Assembly: GCA_030838265.1 (NCBI GenBank)
Contig: JAUTXA010000196.1
Location: 1 to 12,041 of the forward strand
DNA: 12,041 nucleotides
Source: Actinomycetota bacterium
Lineage (GTDB): Bacteria > Actinomycetota > Acidimicrobiia > Acidimicrobiales > BP-101
Reading direction: 5' to 3'
In this document: in pieces, positions 11,160 through 12,041 of the stretch
Layout of the letters: every line of letters begins with the position of its first letter
How positions within the stretch are numbered: the first letter of the stretch is position 1
Made by a program: the position numbers and the translations under genes
The notes under the pieces: model-generated
Told to the model about the DNA's origin: nothing
The model's database searches: none
The model's input: only the letters and a program-made list of their open reading frames with translations

Positions 11160-11816
11160 GTGGCAATCCGCGTCTTCCTCCTCGATGACCACGAGCTGGT
11201 TCGTCGCGGGGTGCGCGAGCTGGTGTCGGCCGAGGACGACATCGTCGTCGTGGGCGAGGCTGCGACCGCCGAGGAGGCGGTGCAGAGGATCCCGGCCGCC
11301 AAGCCTGACGTCGCCGTCCTCGACGTGCGGTTGGGCGACGACTCGAGCGCCACGACCGGGGTCGAAGTGTGTCGTCAGATTCGCTCCGCTCACCCCGAGA
11401 TCGCCTGCGTGATGCTCACCAGCTACGCCGACGACGAGGCGCTCTTCGCCTCGATCATGGCGGGGGCGGCCGGCTACGTCCTGAAGCGGATCCGGGGCTC
11501 CGATCTCGTCGACGGCATCCGGCGCGTCGCCGCGGGCGAGAGCCTGCTCGACCCGGCCGTCACGGCCCGCGTCCTCGAACGCCTTCGCTCGCCGGCCGTC
11601 GACCCCTTGGCCGGCCTCACTCCCCAGGAGCGCCGGATCCTCGACTTGATCACCGAGGGCATGACCAACCGCCAGATCGGCGAAGAGATGTTCCTGGCTG
11701 AGAAGACGGTGAAGAACTACGTGAGCCACCTGCTGGCGAAGCTCGGCATGGAGCGCCGGGCCGAGGCCGCGGCCTACGCCGCGACCTTGGCCGAGCGGAA
11801 GCGGGCGAGCCCGTGA
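11160..11816 (+). CDS. devR: DevR/DosR-like NarL-family response regulator
   Basis: A 218-residue response regulator. The receiver domain (1-122) has acidic pocket Asp9 and Asp10, phosphoacceptor Asp55 in VAVLDVRL, Thr87 and Lys109. The LuxR/NarL DNA-binding domain (151-212) reads GLTPQERRILDLITEGMTNRQIGEEMF, then LAEKTVKNYVSHLLAKLGMERRAEAA. The recognition helix EKTVKNYV matches M. tuberculosis DosR, whose DNA-contact residues Lys179, Lys182 and Asn183 correspond to Lys182, Lys185 and Asn186 here. DosR mediates responses to hypoxia, NO and CO; this homologue may do the same, though non-mycobacterial regulons vary. The GTG at 11160 gives the expected MAIRVFLLDDHE start. The following sensor kinase overlaps its stop by four bases (GTGA), defining a two-component operon. 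The name devR is by similarity only. Confidence 0.92.
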   Translation: MAIRVFLLDDHELVRRGVRELVSAEDDIVVVGEAATAEEAVQRIPAAKPDVAVLDVRLGDDSSATTGVEVCRQIRSAHPEIACVMLTSYADDEALFASIMAGAAGYVLKRIRGSDLVDGIRRVAAGESLLDPAVTARVLERLRSPAVDPLAGLTPQERRILDLITEGMTNRQIGEEMFLAEKTVKNYVSHLLAKLGMERRAEAAAYAATLAERKRASP

Positions 11817-12041
11817 GCCCGCTTCGCGGCGTCGACGACCCCGACCGGCTCAGGGCCTTGGTGGCGGCCGTGGTCGCCGTCGGATCCGACATGTCGCTTC
11901 CGGCCGTGCTGCGCCACATCGTCGAGTCAGCGGTGTCGCTCGTCGACGCCCGCTACGGCGCCCTGGGTGTCCTCGACGCGGCGGGCGAGGGCTTGTCGGA
12001 GTTCGTCAACGTCGGCATGAGCCCAGAGCAGGTCGCCCACA
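11813..12041 (+). CDS. DevS/DosS-like GAF sensor histidine kinase, N-terminal part (runs off the right edge)
   Basis: Seventy-six residues are visible from GTG 11813, overlapping the regulator's TGA in GTGA. RLRALVAAVVAVGSDMSLPAVLRHIVESAVSLVDARYGALGVLDAAGEGLSEFVNVGMS is the beginning of a GAF domain of the DevS/DosS type. In mycobacteria this domain binds heme and senses O2, NO or redox state. The rest of the protein, including any heme-ligand His, second GAF and kinase domains, lies beyond the window. Heme binding therefore cannot be judged and some relatives lack it. The overlap implies coupled translation with, and phosphotransfer to, the preceding DevR-like protein. Confidence 0.88.
   Translation, partial: MSPLRGVDDPDRLRALVAAVVAVGSDMSLPAVLRHIVESAVSLVDARYGALGVLDAAGEGLSEFVNVGMSPEQVAH

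Noticed and set aside
10565..11188. Plus-strand open frame opposite the GNAT gene
   Set aside because: Antisense to a GNAT with intact motif A; no recognisable domain of its own.

Overview
The window looks like chromosomal DNA of a high-GC actinobacterium, most plausibly an acidimicrobial-type lineage. The grounds are strong G/C third-position bias, many GTG starts, an F420-type luciferase-like oxidoreductase, GAF-ANTAR proteins, a DevR/DosR-DevS pair, and several start codons lying 6-7 bases behind a -10 hexamer (leaderless transcription). The lineage is inferred from gene content only. I see no rRNA, tRNA, insertion sequence, prophage or CRISPR. No gene-free stretch exceeds 300 bases; the longest is about 190 bases (6150-6338).

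Left part (1-3970). A minus-strand operon encodes a Baeyer-Villiger-type flavin monooxygenase, then an alpha/beta hydrolase, then the N-terminus of a second alpha/beta-hydrolase-like protein that overlaps the first and leaves the window. A monooxygenase that makes esters followed by hydrolases suggests a ketone-to-ester-to-acid/alcohol route. Diverging from it are a small VOC/glyoxalase-fold protein and a family I inorganic pyrophosphatase.

Middle (3990-6149). A small winged-helix regulator (minus) and a 59-residue four-cysteine protein (plus) diverge from overlapping promoters. Two tandem GAF-ANTAR genes follow on the minus strand. Two abutting hairpins lie in the leader of the second one, a possible ANTAR RNA target.

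Right-middle (6339-9368). A 7Fe-type ferredoxin and an LLM-class F420-dependent oxidoreductase form a plus-strand pair. Next is an ArsR-SRPBCC (AHSA1) fusion whose near-consensus promoter contains a 16-bp near-palindrome, the likely self-operator. An hsp20-merR (HspR-like) heat-shock operon lies on the minus strand.

Right end (9462-12041). A GNAT acetyltransferase and an HDAC-family deacetylase are translationally coupled (TGATG) on the minus strand. They diverge from a DevR/DosR-like response regulator followed by its GAF sensor kinase (4-base overlap, cut by the window edge). The layout raises the testable idea that the acetylation pair acts on the neighbouring DevR-like regulator. Most genes here are ordinary families. 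The least ordinary points are the acetyltransferase-deacetylase pair beside DevRS, the ANTAR leader hairpins, the ArsR operator with the domain fusion, and the recurring leaderless promoter layout.
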